NCBI GenBank assembly: GCA_964511025.1
Contig: CAZEDK010000049.1
Span: forward strand, 1-9,543
Direction: 5' to 3'
From: CAZEDK01 sp964511025
GTDB lineage: Bacteria; Patescibacteriota; Gracilibacteria; UBA1369; GWF2-33-10
Length of the DNA stretch: 9,543 nucleotides
The notes below the pieces were generated by a model. That model searched no databases. It was not told where the DNA came from and saw only the letters and a program-made list of their open reading frames with translations. The translations under genes were made by a program, and so were the position numbers. Positions 1 to 6,215 of this stretch are shown piece after piece (positions within the stretch are counted from its first letter, which is position 1; each line of letters opens with the position of its first letter).

Positions 1-54
1 CAAAAAACTTAAACAAAAATTTAAAAAGCAGCCCCCCAAATGACTACGCTGCCA
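1..54. repeat. Left 54-bp terminal inverted repeat
   Basis: The first 54 bases are an exact reverse complement of the last 54 bases (9490-9543); the match breaks at position 55 (T, where A would be needed). The repeat holds a C6 run at 32-37 and small GCAGC/GCTGC arms at 28-32 and 48-52 separated by 15 nt. The + strand frame of the BRO-like gene is open through the whole repeat, so this copy is probably coding. It could be a real inverted repeat, or the unresolved end of an assembled contig. Confidence 0.95.
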
Positions 55-467
55 TACAACAAAGAATGATGGGACAAGAAATTAGGAATAAACTCACTGA
101 CTATTGGAGCGATCATAATGTCAAAGAAGGTGATGAATTCGCAATACTCACAAATATTATCCATGAAGAATGGACAGGTCTAACTGTCAAAGGTCATAAA
201 AATTTTAAAAACTTAAAAACTCAAAACCTAAGAGACCACATGAGTGACGAAGAACTGATTTTCACGGCTCTTGCTGAACTTTCAACGAAAAAAATTGCAG
301 AAGTACAAAAAGCTGAAGGTCTCGAAGAAAACAAAATCCCAGCCAAACAAGGCGGCACTATCGCCAAAAATGCACGCACAGCATTAGAAGCAAAAACAGG
401 AAAAAGCATTATCAGCTCACAAAATTTTCTGAATTCAAAAAAAGAACATTTAAATTTAAACAAATAA
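3..467 (+). CDS. BRO/DinD-like phage-antirepressor-type protein, C-terminal part (5' truncated by window edge)
   Basis: The frame is open from the window edge to the TAA at 465-467. The first ATG is at 66, but family-like sequence (NDYAAIQQRMMG) begins before it, so I read this as the 3' part of a longer gene. The visible segment resembles the C-terminal region of BRO-N/DinD-like proteins common in Patescibacteria and phages: an EFAILTNIIH segment, then LKTQNLRDHMSDEELIFTAL, then KQGGTIAKNARTALEAKTGK and ISSQNFL at the end. Proteins with this tail usually carry an N-terminal Bro-N DNA-interacting domain, which would lie outside the window. They are annotated as antirepressors or DNA-damage-inducible protein D; their role in these bacteria is not established. 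The gene converges on the pilus operon, with only a terminator between them. The family call is from remembered motifs, not a search. Confidence 0.72.
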   Translation, partial: KNLNKNLKSSPPNDYAAIQQRMMGQEIRNKLTDYWSDHNVKEGDEFAILTNIIHEEWTGLTVKGHKNFKNLKTQNLRDHMSDEELIFTALAELSTKKIAEVQKAEGLEENKIPAKQGGTIAKNARTALEAKTGKSIISSQNFLNSKKEHLNLNK

Positions 468-496
468 AAAGAGGCGGTCTTTTGAACCACCTCTTT
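468..496 (-). terminator. Intrinsic terminator of the main pilus operon
   Basis: Arms 468-478 (AAAGAGGCGGT) and 486-496 (ACCACCTCTTT) form an 11-bp stem with a 7-nt loop. On the - strand the single non-Watson-Crick pair is a G-U wobble and the stem is followed by a T-rich tract (TTTTTATTTG), so it is best suited to end - strand transcription coming from the major-pilin gene. It starts one base after the BRO-like stop codon and may also slow + strand transcripts, where the T tract is shorter. Confidence 0.8.
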
Positions 497-523
497 CATG
501 AATCCTTACAAATATTCCTAAAA

Positions 524-964
524 CTATTTTGTAACAGTGATAGTAGCACTTTGTTCAGCATCAGGAGCAACAACTGTTACCCTACCGTTTGCTGACTTAA
601 CTATTTCATAACCTGCCCCATTTGTTGATGATCCTGTTGGATCTGTTGGTATTGAAACTATATATTTTTCATCAGCTGTCAATACTGACAAATCAATCAA
701 TCCTGTACAGCTAGCCGCACCAGTTTTACAAATTTCTGTTTGAGTTGTTGTTACTGAAGCAGGAAGAGTACCACTATTATCAACAGAATATTGATAAACT
801 GCATTCAAAATAGAATTCACGTCACTCCTTCTCTGTGAATTTTTTGTATCTCCAAGTTGTTTACCGGGATTAACGGCTACGATTACTATACCGGCAAGTA
901 TTGCAATTGCCGCAACCACCAACAATATCTCCAGAAGCGTAAAAGCTTTTTTGTCTTTTTGCAT
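524..964 (-). CDS. pilA: Type IV pilin, probable major pilin (PilA/GspG-like)
   Basis: A 146-aa prepilin. The class III leader is short and basic (MQKDKKA), with predicted prepilin-peptidase cleavage A7/F8 and the canonical Glu at +5 (E12), followed by a hydrophobic N-terminal helix to about residue 31. The NPGKQLGDTKNSQRRSDVNSILNAVYQY segment (32-59) is the amphipathic part of the long helix and is typical of Patescibacterial major pilins. The globular domain has one Cys pair (C79, C86) able to form a small disulfide loop. It would be processed at the inner membrane and polymerised into the fibre by PilB and PilC, encoded upstream in the same direction. It is last in the operon, has a candidate promoter of its own in a 62-bp gap, and is followed by a good terminator; this suits high separate expression. 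No Shine-Dalgarno is visible. The major-pilin role is inferred from sequence type and position. Confidence 0.85.
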   Translation of the reverse strand: MQKDKKAFTLLEILLVVAAIAILAGIVIVAVNPGKQLGDTKNSQRRSDVNSILNAVYQYSVDNSGTLPASVTTTQTEICKTGAASCTGLIDLSVLTADEKYIVSIPTDPTGSSTNGAGYEIVKSANGRVTVVAPDAEQSATITVTK

Positions 965-1000
965 AAAAAATATAAAAATTAGAAATTAACTAACTTGTCT

Positions 1001-1006
1001 ATTATA
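1001..1006 (-). promoter_or_regulatory. Candidate -10 box upstream of the major pilin gene
   Basis: A perfect TATAAT lies on the - strand 36 nt upstream of the pilin start codon. A TTGACT lies only 11 nt upstream of it, too close for a standard -35, and no good -35 is seen at 16-18 nt. The leader would be about 30 nt. In such AT-rich sequence one box alone is modest evidence, but the 62-bp gap, the largest inside this operon, supports an internal promoter. Confidence 0.4.
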
Positions 1007-1026
1007 CATTAGTTTCTAGTCAAATT

Positions 1027-1428
1027 TTAGAAATCCGCCACTTCTTGCCAATCTGTCAACTGAATCTGCGGACTGACAACTGCAATATCAACTTGGACCT
1101 TCCTAGTTATACTATTTACAGTACCACTTGCCTCAACGATTCTATTCGTATTACCAGAACCAAGTACCGCAAAAATATGACAATATCCCTGACCTAGATT
1201 AACAGTCTCACTACCTGCATAATTAAGATTTTCTCTCAAACTTTCCAAAGCTTTTTCACTACATGCATTTGCAAGAGCTTTTGCTTGATTCGATTGCTCT
1301 ATCACAAGTGCATTACGAGAAAATCCAACACCAAGCAACATACCGCTCACAGCAATTGAAATGCCAATAGCCATAGATATCAATACTGATAGAAGTGTAA
1401 CAAATGACTGATTTTTTGTAAGGTACAT
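1027..1428 (-). CDS. PilX-like minor pilin with atypical prepilin leader
   Basis: A 133-aa protein with a pilin-like N-terminal hydrophobic helix (about residues 9-36) but without the usual leader logic: the likely junction is S8/F9 (KNQS-FVTLL) and position +5 is Leu, not Glu. The body has EQSNQAKALANACSEKAL (44-61), a Cys pair (C56, C83), a Gly/Asn-rich middle and the C-terminal WQEVADF, a combination I recall from uncharacterised Patescibacterial proteins of T4P loci. Lack of Glu+5 is known for GspK/PilX-type tip subunits, so a tip or initiation role is plausible but inferred. Its start lies 9 nt after the stop of the upstream pseudopilin gene, so the two are surely co-transcribed. No Shine-Dalgarno is present. 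Confidence 0.75.
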   Translation of the reverse strand: MYLTKNQSFVTLLSVLISMAIGISIAVSGMLLGVGFSRNALVIEQSNQAKALANACSEKALESLRENLNYAGSETVNLGQGYCHIFAVLGSGNTNRIVEASGTVNSITRKVQVDIAVVSPQIQLTDWQEVADF

Positions 1429-1437
1429 AATTTAAAA

Positions 1438-1947
1438 TTAACGTAAACTAGCGGTGACATAAAAAGTTTTTGAAAAATCATATTCATTTCTTCCACTGGA
1501 ATTAATATAAGTCAAAGTAAATGCGAATTTTATAAGCCCCGGAGTATTTGATCTAGAAAGGTTTTGAAAAGTTAAATTCGAAACAATAATTTTTGAAGAT
1601 GTTAAATTAATTTCTTGCATAGCGCCTTCTTTTACTCTTATTCTTGAACTTGCAACGTCAAAAATTGTCGGACTCAAACTTGCGTTGTTGACATCCAATG
1701 AAAGACTAGAAGCAGAACTAGCAATGACAGGAGAATTAATATTTTGTGCATTTCTTATAATCTGACTAATTAGTTGACTTACAAAAATTCCTTCAGAATT
1801 GATCTCTGCTATAACTTGATTCTTAACTCTGGCTTGAATAGAAGTGATCACAAAAAAAGATATTATTGAAATCAAAGTAGCTGATATCGCTATATAAAGT
1901 AAGATCTCAATCAGAGTGAATCCGAATTGTTTAGTTTTATGCAGCAT
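1438..1947 (-). CDS. Prepilin-type minor pseudopilin (PilW/GspJ-like)
   Basis: A 169-aa prepilin with leader MLHKTKQFG, predicted cleavage G9/F10 and Glu at +5 (E14, FTLIEILLYIAI). This is the only protein of the set with the classical Gly at -1. The hydrophobic helix continues to about residue 34. The remainder is a Ser/Asn-rich, beta-rich globular domain without Cys (for example SSRIRVKEGAMQEINLTSSKIIVSNLTFQNL), a pattern of PilW/GspJ-type minor subunits. It sits in the operon between the PilV-like and PilX-like genes, the usual neighbourhood of an initiation complex. The family assignment beyond 'prepilin-type' is tentative, because the C-terminal domains of these proteins diverge strongly. 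Confidence 0.78.
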   Translation of the reverse strand: MLHKTKQFGFTLIEILLYIAISATLISIISFFVITSIQARVKNQVIAEINSEGIFVSQLISQIIRNAQNINSPVIASSASSLSLDVNNASLSPTIFDVASSRIRVKEGAMQEINLTSSKIIVSNLTFQNLSRSNTPGLIKFAFTLTYINSSGRNEYDFSKTFYVTASLR

Positions 1948-1948
1948 T

Positions 1949-1986
1949 GATTAGTTTTTAGTCTCAATCATCCTAAAATCTAAAAT
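1949..1986. repeat. Heptad-phased intergenic repeats
   Basis: In the gap between the PilW-like and PilV-like genes, the + strand reads GATTAGT (1949-1955), TTTTAGT (1956-1962), CTCAATC (1963-1969), a 3-nt break, then CTAAAAT twice in perfect tandem (1973-1979, 1980-1986). The first block matches 1007-1020 (CATTAGT, TTCTAGT) in another gap, and CTCAATC recurs at 8218-8224. Function unknown. Confidence 0.6.
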
Positions 1987-1993
1987 TTTTATC

Positions 1994-2821
1994 CTAGTCC
2001 GGTTCTATCTCATCAATCACTTTCGTCGATTTATCTGCCATTGTGAATGTGATCGTAAATTCATTATCTTCTACATTGCCTTCAAATTTGAAATAATTAC
2101 CCCAAACCACTCCCGAATTACCATTTAATGTAAAATCAACAATATCTACCTGAGTACCTGATATTTGTTTCTCGATTGGAGTCCCTGGTCCATTCATACT
2201 CCACACAATTGTATTATTTAACTTTATTTCTTCCATTTTCCGACGCGTACTTGTCCAAGTCAGTTTCATTTTATCAATAATAATAGATGAAGCTCCTATG
2301 TTTTCCAAACTTATATTATAAAGAGTATTTGCACCATAACCGATATGAGCATTAACTGCATCAACATCCAAACTATCAGCCTGTGGCCCTATCTGATTAA
2401 TCGCTGCCCAATTTGTAAGATACGTAGTTAATGAAACAACACCGTTTCTTTGTAAATTCTGCTGCCAATTTACATTTGCAATTATTTGTTTGGTATCGCT
2501 ACCAGTAGTAGAAATAACAATTTGTCTTGTAAAAATTTCTGTCGTATCCGAATTAGCACTCAAAATCCACTGATTTGAAACAACCGATAATCCATACGTC
2601 CCATCAATTAAATTGCTAAAATTTTCATCTCTAATGTTTCGCACAGCCTCAAGACCTTCTTCAGCAAGCAATGTTGCTTTTGAACGATTCAAGGCGAGCA
2701 TTGTTGATTCTTTACCGTAAATGAAAGCGCTAATCAAAGATGTAACGACTATACTAAAAACCGAAACGGCTAATATCACCTCAAGCAAAGAAAACGATTT
2801 TTTATTATAATCAAATTTCAC
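1994..2821 (-). CDS. PilV/GspI-like pseudopilin with extra C-terminal beta-rich domain
   Basis: A 275-aa prepilin starting at GTG; there is no ATG between it and the next upstream in-frame stop. Leader MKFDYNKKS, predicted cleavage S9/F10, Glu at +5 (E14, FSLLEVILAVSVFSIV). Residues 44-75 (NRSKATLLAEEGLEAVRNIRDENF..L) are the typical PilV/GspI-like helix and turn of Patescibacterial pseudopilins. At 275 aa it is about twice the usual GspI length. The extra part (about 148-270) is a Cys-free, beta-rich module with phrases such as LYNISLENIGASSIIIDKMKLTW, a second VW near 206, and FTITFTMADKSTK near the end. I recall similar tails in other uncharacterised Patescibacterial pseudopilins; the fold looks like a beta sandwich. 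A surface-exposed tip module is my inference. It lies between a GspH-like and a PilW-like gene in the pilB operon. Confidence 0.78.
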   Translation of the reverse strand: MKFDYNKKSFSLLEVILAVSVFSIVVTSLISAFIYGKESTMLALNRSKATLLAEEGLEAVRNIRDENFSNLIDGTYGLSVVSNQWILSANSDTTEIFTRQIVISTTGSDTKQIIANVNWQQNLQRNGVVSLTTYLTNWAAINQIGPQADSLDVDAVNAHIGYGANTLYNISLENIGASSIIIDKMKLTWTSTRRKMEEIKLNNTIVWSMNGPGTPIEKQISGTQVDIVDFTLNGNSGVVWGNYFKFEGNVEDNEFTITFTMADKSTKVIDEIEPD

Positions 2822-2842
2822 AAATTTAAATTTTAAAACGCC

Positions 2843-2863
2843 ATATACTATATACTAAATACT
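2843..2863. repeat. Heptanucleotide tandem repeat (ATACTAW family)
   Basis: After 'at' at 2843-2844 come ATACTAT, ATACTAA and ATACTTT-type units in 7-bp steps, in the gap between the GspH-like stop and the PilV-like start. The same units occur at 4421-4448, with two different shared 14-mers (2850-2863 equals 4426-4439; 2845-2858 equals 4435-4448). Next to it, 2822-2834 (AAATTTA, AATTTTA) is loosely heptad-phased too. Confidence 0.75.
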
Positions 2864-2865
2864 TT

Positions 2866-3312
2866 TTAATAATCTACCATACCCTTACTATTAATTGAAA
2901 CCGTCTTACTATCTCCCGTATTTGTAGTCAAAACAATCGTACCGGAACTAGTCGGATAGCCTGTAAATTTCGAAAAAATAATTTCCGTTAAACCACTCAT
3001 ATTTATAGAATTCACAGCATCATATATTTCATCATAAGCAGTATCACGCATGGCATAAGAATCACCTTTGAATATCGTGATATCACCATTTTGTAATTTT
3101 ACGCCAAAATTTGAATCAGCCAAATTTGCTTGCGAAAAAATTTGCGCTCTTTTGAGAGACATAATCAAAATATTTTCAGTGTCATATAAATAATCATTAG
3201 CCAAAAATCTAAAAAGTATTGACGAAGAAAAAGATGCAATAATAGTAATCAAAGCCACAGACAAAAGAAGTTCTATGAGAGTAAAAGAAGATTTTGTAAA
3301 TTGTTTGCTCAT
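2866..3312 (-). CDS. GspH/FimT-like pseudopilin
   Basis: A 148-aa prepilin. I place the start at the ATG 3310-3312 and not at an in-frame ATG farther upstream (3382-3384), because the leader MSKQFTKSS directly precedes FTLIELLL, a GGAGG ribosome site lies 9 nt upstream, and the upstream extension would simply be pilC read in another frame. Predicted cleavage is S9/F10 with Glu at +5 (E14). The body (LKRAQIFSQANLADSNFGVKL, then EIIFSKFTGYPTSSGTIVLT, then VSINSKGMVDY) follows the GspH/FimT pattern: a helix that packs on a beta sheet, ending in a short strand with Gly. Its start overlaps the pilC stop as ATGA, which indicates translational coupling to pilC. FimT/GspH proteins are minor subunits of the pseudopilus or pilus tip. 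Confidence 0.82.
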   Translation of the reverse strand: MSKQFTKSSFTLIELLLSVALITIIASFSSSILFRFLANDYLYDTENILIMSLKRAQIFSQANLADSNFGVKLQNGDITIFKGDSYAMRDTAYDEIYDAVNSINMSGLTEIIFSKFTGYPTSSGTIVLTTNTGDSKTVSINSKGMVDY

Positions 3313-4397
3313 ACTTTGAAACCTCCAATCAAACTGTATATTGGTAGTATAACAGCAAGTGCCACAAATACTACCCCAAGCCATATAATAATTAGCATTA
3401 TTGGCTCAAGCAAAGTTGACAAATTTTTTGTTGTAGTATCAATTTTATTTTCAAAATTTTCAGCCAGATTTAAAAAAATTTCAGATAATTTAGCGGATTT
3501 TTCTCCGGCGATTATCATATTTTGCACAGGCACTGGAATTAATTTATTAATATTTTGATATTTTTCAAAACTTTTTTTGAATGTAGATCCATTTTCAATC
3601 GAATTCGCTAAAAAATCATAAAATTTATGATAATTATAAAAACTTACGGAACTCGACAACGACTCAATCGATGTAACAATCGGAATCGAAGCGTCAAGTA
3701 AAGTACCAAGAACACATCCCATTCTTGAAATCTCCACCTGCTGAATCAGTTTTTTGATTACCGGCGTATGAAATAATATGATTTCTCCAATAAATTTGCT
3801 TTTTTTGAAAACAAATAAAAAATAAAATATTAGAAATAGAGTTAAAAAAAGTAACGGTATAAATATTTTACCGTTTAGAGCTAAAAAATTAGCAAATCCA
3901 ATTAATAATTTTGTTATAAATGGAAGTTTAACATGAAGCTGATCAAATACTTTCGCAAGTTTTGGCAATATAAAATATGCAATACCTATACCAATAACAA
4001 AAGTTAAACTCAAAACTAAAACAGGGTACATCATTGCAGATTTCACTTTTGACTTAAAATTTCTATTTTTTTCCTGCTGAATCGTGATTATTTTCAAATT
4101 TTCAGATAACCTTCCTGAATCTTCACCGATTTTGATAAGAGAAATAACATATTGAGGAAAAATATTAAATTTAGCTAAAGAGCCATAAATAGTCTCACCA
4201 GCTTCAACATCGGCTTTGATAGTATTGATAATCATTTTCATCCTTGGCGTTTTGACATCACTTTTTATCGCGTCCAAGGTCGAAACTATATCCATACCTG
4301 CACTCACCATCATCGCCAAATTTTCAATCAAATATTCTTTGTCATCTTCAATTCCTATATTTTTCAAATAATCAATTTGTTTCTGAAAATATTTCAT
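3309..4397 (-). CDS. pilC: Type IV pilus inner-membrane platform protein PilC/GspF
   Basis: A 362-aa polytopic membrane protein with two T2SSF repeats (about 20-145 and 222-350). Each repeat shows the conserved turn: GEDSGRLSENL (91-101) in the first and AGEKSAKLSEIF (297-308) in the second. Membrane segments are predicted at about 122-144, 177-197 and 332-354; the last is LEPIMLIIIWLGVVFVALAVILPIY, the hallmark end of the family. It is shorter than the roughly 400-aa typical PilC because the N-terminal extension is reduced. PilC anchors the assembly machine in the cytoplasmic membrane and transmits PilB motion to the pilins. It follows pilB in the operon after a 47-bp gap full of heptad repeats, and overlaps the next gene by 4 bp. 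No Shine-Dalgarno is seen. No key segment appears missing. Confidence 0.93.
   Translation of the reverse strand: MKYFQKQIDYLKNIGIEDDKEYLIENLAMMVSAGMDIVSTLDAIKSDVKTPRMKMIINTIKADVEAGETIYGSLAKFNIFPQYVISLIKIGEDSGRLSENLKIITIQQEKNRNFKSKVKSAMMYPVLVLSLTFVIGIGIAYFILPKLAKVFDQLHVKLPFITKLLIGFANFLALNGKIFIPLLFLTLFLIFYFLFVFKKSKFIGEIILFHTPVIKKLIQQVEISRMGCVLGTLLDASIPIVTSIESLSSSVSFYNYHKFYDFLANSIENGSTFKKSFEKYQNINKLIPVPVQNMIIAGEKSAKLSEIFLNLAENFENKIDTTTKNLSTLLEPIMLIIIWLGVVFVALAVILPIYSLIGGFKV
3322..3326 (-). promoter_or_regulatory. Shine-Dalgarno GGAGG for the GspH-like gene
   Basis: GGAGG on the - strand, 9 nt before the ATG at 3312, inside the last codons of pilC (Gly-Gly). It is the only clear Shine-Dalgarno seen ahead of the complete genes in this window, and it fixes the start of the coupled GspH-like gene. 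Confidence 0.6.
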
Positions 4398-4420
4398 AAA
4401 TTTATATTATACGCAGCTAT

Positions 4421-4448
4421 ATACAATATACTAAATACTATATACTAA
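4421..4448. repeat. Heptanucleotide tandem repeat (ATACTAW family), four units
   Basis: Four successive 7-bp units read ATACAAT, ATACTAA, ATACTAT, ATACTAA on the + strand, between the pilC start and the pilB stop; the last unit overlaps the pilB TAG at 4445-4447. Same family as 2843-2863. It could arise by slippage and thus vary in copy number between strains; a role in mRNA stability or coupling is only a guess. Confidence 0.8.
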
Positions 4449-6085
4449 TAAGGTGGAGCTATTCTCAATAATTCCTCTATCGTTGTAACACCTGTTTGAA
4501 CTTTCTCGATACCATCTTCAAAAAGCGACTTAGCTCCTTGCAATTTTGCAAGTTCGGATATCTGTTTGGTAGATGGATTTTTCAAAATTAAATCTTTGAT
4601 TTCACTGGAAACATTAATAAACTGATAAATAGCAATACGCCCTTTGTATCCTGTAAAATTACAAGACTGACAACCTTTGCCTTCAAAAAAATCATTATTT
4701 TTATCAAAAAATGCAGCCACATCTGGCGTATCTTTTTTCAATTGCAGATATTGTTTCGCAACTAACTGTTTACATTTGTTGCATATTCTACGCACCAATC
4801 TTTGCGCAATGACAAGTTCCAACATAGAAGCAAGTAAAAACGGCTCAACTCCCATGTGAAGCAATCTTGGAACCGCCGTAGCTGCATCGTTCGCATGAAA
4901 AGTGGATAGTACCAAATGCCCGGTTAAAGCTGCATTCACTGCAATATTTGCAGTCTCGTCGTCTCTAATTTCGCCTACCAAAATCACATCAGGATCCTGT
5001 CTAACAATCGAACGAAGACCATCTGCAAATGTCAAATTCGTATTAGGATTAACCTGTATATGATTAACTCCTGGTATCTTATATTCAACAGGATCTTCAA
5101 TAGTTGAGACGTTCGCTTCAGGTTTATTGAGAAGTTTCAAAAGTCCATACAGTGTAGTAGTTTTACCGGATCCTGTTGGTCCTGTAACCATAAGCATTCC
5201 AAATGGTTTCTTGGAAGCGGCAATTAATAAGGTTTCATTTTCTCTCGAAAGCCCCAAATTATCCAAAGTTAAATTTCTTACATATTCAGACAAAACTCTT
5301 ATAACAACTTTTTCACCATCGACAGTAGGAAGTATAGATATTCTCAAATCTGCTTGGATACCATTTTTTGAATATCTGATGGCTCCATCTTGTGCCGCAA
5401 AATGTTCATCAGTGCGAAGATTAGACTGAACTTTTATACGATTTAATATACTTTCGTAATATTCCTTATTTATATAACCTGCATCATGAAGAAGTCCATC
5501 TATCCTAAACCTCACTAAAACATGTTTATCCTGTGGTTCAAAATGTATATCTGAAGCATGAAAATTTAACGCATCTTCAATGATATGTTCTATAATTTCA
5601 GGAGCGATCCTGCCTTCTTTTGCGATAATTTTATTAAAACGCGTATCAAGAGCTTTGCGATAATTTATAAAACAAAGTTCAAGATCTTGAGAAAACGCAA
5701 AACATAAAATTGGATTTTTTGCTGGAAAAATTTTTTGCACTAGCTCTAACCTCTCTTTATCCAATGGATCATCTGTAGCAATGTGAACTGTATTTTCAGA
5801 TTGGCTATATAGCACTAATTTATATTTTTTTGCGATCTCTTCAGGAATTTTGAGAACCAATTCTGACGATGGAGGTTTAATGTTAAGATTTATATGACAT
5901 ACGCCCATAGCCTCAGCAACAACTTCAGTCAGCAAATCTTTTGGTATCAAATTTTCATATTTTATATAATCCAAAAAAGAAATCTTGGCATTTTTTGAAG
6001 CAAGTTCCGCCTTCCTAACATCCTCTTGTGTAAGATATTTTTTTGATATCAGTACTTCACGTATTTTATCATTTGAAACTGGCAT
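4445..6085 (-). CDS. pilB: Type IV pilus assembly ATPase PilB / GspE family
   Basis: A 546-aa secretion ATPase of full family length. The N-terminal MshEN/T2SSE_N region is at about 1-140. The catalytic core shows ASDIHFEP (177-184) and RIDG (194-197) in the N-terminal subdomain, Walker A GPTGSGKT (302-309), Asp box around 329-333 (IEDPVEY), Walker B ILVGEIRD (368-375) with the catalytic Glu, and the His box HLVLSTFHAND (390-400). The CxxC pairs C435/C438 and C472/C475 form the tetracysteine zinc site of the extension-type GspE/PilB group; PilT-type retraction ATPases lack this site and the long N-terminus. It hydrolyses ATP at the cytoplasmic face to drive pilin polymerisation through PilC. 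It is the first gene of the main operon, behind an extended -10 promoter in a divergent intergenic region. The ATG at 6083-6085 gives the family-like N-terminus. Confidence 0.95.
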   Translation of the reverse strand: MPVSNDKIREVLISKKYLTQEDVRKAELASKNAKISFLDYIKYENLIPKDLLTEVVAEAMGVCHINLNIKPPSSELVLKIPEEIAKKYKLVLYSQSENTVHIATDDPLDKERLELVQKIFPAKNPILCFAFSQDLELCFINYRKALDTRFNKIIAKEGRIAPEIIEHIIEDALNFHASDIHFEPQDKHVLVRFRIDGLLHDAGYINKEYYESILNRIKVQSNLRTDEHFAAQDGAIRYSKNGIQADLRISILPTVDGEKVVIRVLSEYVRNLTLDNLGLSRENETLLIAASKKPFGMLMVTGPTGSGKTTTLYGLLKLLNKPEANVSTIEDPVEYKIPGVNHIQVNPNTNLTFADGLRSIVRQDPDVILVGEIRDDETANIAVNAALTGHLVLSTFHANDAATAVPRLLHMGVEPFLLASMLELVIAQRLVRRICNKCKQLVAKQYLQLKKDTPDVAAFFDKNNDFFEGKGCQSCNFTGYKGRIAIYQFINVSSEIKDLILKNPSTKQISELAKLQGAKSLFEDGIEKVQTGVTTIEELLRIAPPY

Positions 6086-6098
6086 TGTTGCAAAAAAT

Positions 6099-6111
6099 TT
6101 GATTAAATCAA
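6099..6111. promoter_or_regulatory. Palindrome at the predicted pilB transcription start
   Basis: TTGATTAAATCAA is a perfect inverted repeat with a 1-nt centre. It lies just downstream of the pilB -10 box, over the expected start site (about 6108), where a bound protein would block initiation. It resembles an FNR box but the spacer is one base short, and no regulator is encoded here, so the ligand is unknown. Chance is possible in AT-rich DNA. Confidence 0.35.
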
Positions 6112-6114
6112 TTC

Positions 6115-6123
6115 ATTATATCA
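6115..6123 (-). promoter_or_regulatory. Extended -10 promoter of the pilB operon
   Basis: On the - strand the sequence is TGATATAAT, a perfect extended -10 (TG, one base, TATAAT), 29 nt ahead of the pilB ATG. No good -35 is visible at 17 nt, which is acceptable for extended -10 promoters. The expected start near 6108 gives a leader of about 23 nt. It should drive pilB through the pilin-like genes to the terminator at 468-496. Confidence 0.6.
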
Positions 6124-6128
6124 AATTA

Positions 6129-6157
6129 AGCAAGAAATCTCTACGAAATATCTTGCT
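6129..6157. promoter_or_regulatory. Dyad between divergent promoters, candidate shared operator
   Basis: Arms AGCAAGA (6129-6135) and TCTTGCT (6151-6157) are a perfect 7-bp inverted repeat, extended inward by an A-A mismatch and two further pairs, around a 9-nt centre. The left arm lies just upstream of the pilB extended -10, and the right arm overlaps the -35-like TTGCTA of the divergent secreted-protein gene. One bound dimer could thus affect both transcription units. This is inferred from position; no regulator gene is in the window. Confidence 0.4.
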
Positions 6158-6180
6158 ATTTTGTATAGAGTTAGTATGCT
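6153..6180 (+). promoter_or_regulatory. Candidate promoter of the secreted SIMPL-like gene
   Basis: TTGCTA (6153-6158), a 16-nt spacer and TATGCT (6175-6180) make a moderate sigma70-type promoter. The start would be near 6187, about 29 nt before the ATG at 6216. The match to consensus is partial (4/6 at the -10 box). Confidence 0.4.
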
Positions 6181-6215
6181 TGGGTTCAGAAAACTTTATT
6201 TACTAATTTCATAAT

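Noticed and set aside
1..54. Integron attC site or transposon end
   Set aside because: The small GCAGC/GCTGC arms lack attC core sites, no integrase or transposase is present, and target-site duplication cannot be tested because the repeats are at the very window ends.
3313..3384. N-terminal extension of the GspH-like protein to an upstream ATG
   Set aside because: It would be pilC coding sequence read in another frame and would bury the prepilin leader; GGAGG and the ATGA overlap support the start at 3312.
4406..4411. TATAAT just before pilC as an internal promoter
   Set aside because: It would give an almost leaderless mRNA, lacks a -35 and lies in very AT-rich sequence; not enough to call.
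4445..6085. PilT-type retraction ATPase
   Set aside because: Full N-terminal domain and two CxxC pairs are marks of PilB/GspE extension ATPases, not PilT.
6099..6111. FNR-type binding site
   Set aside because: The half-sites match TTGAT/ATCAA, but the spacer is 3 nt, not 4, and no FNR-type gene or reason for one is seen; kept only as a palindrome.
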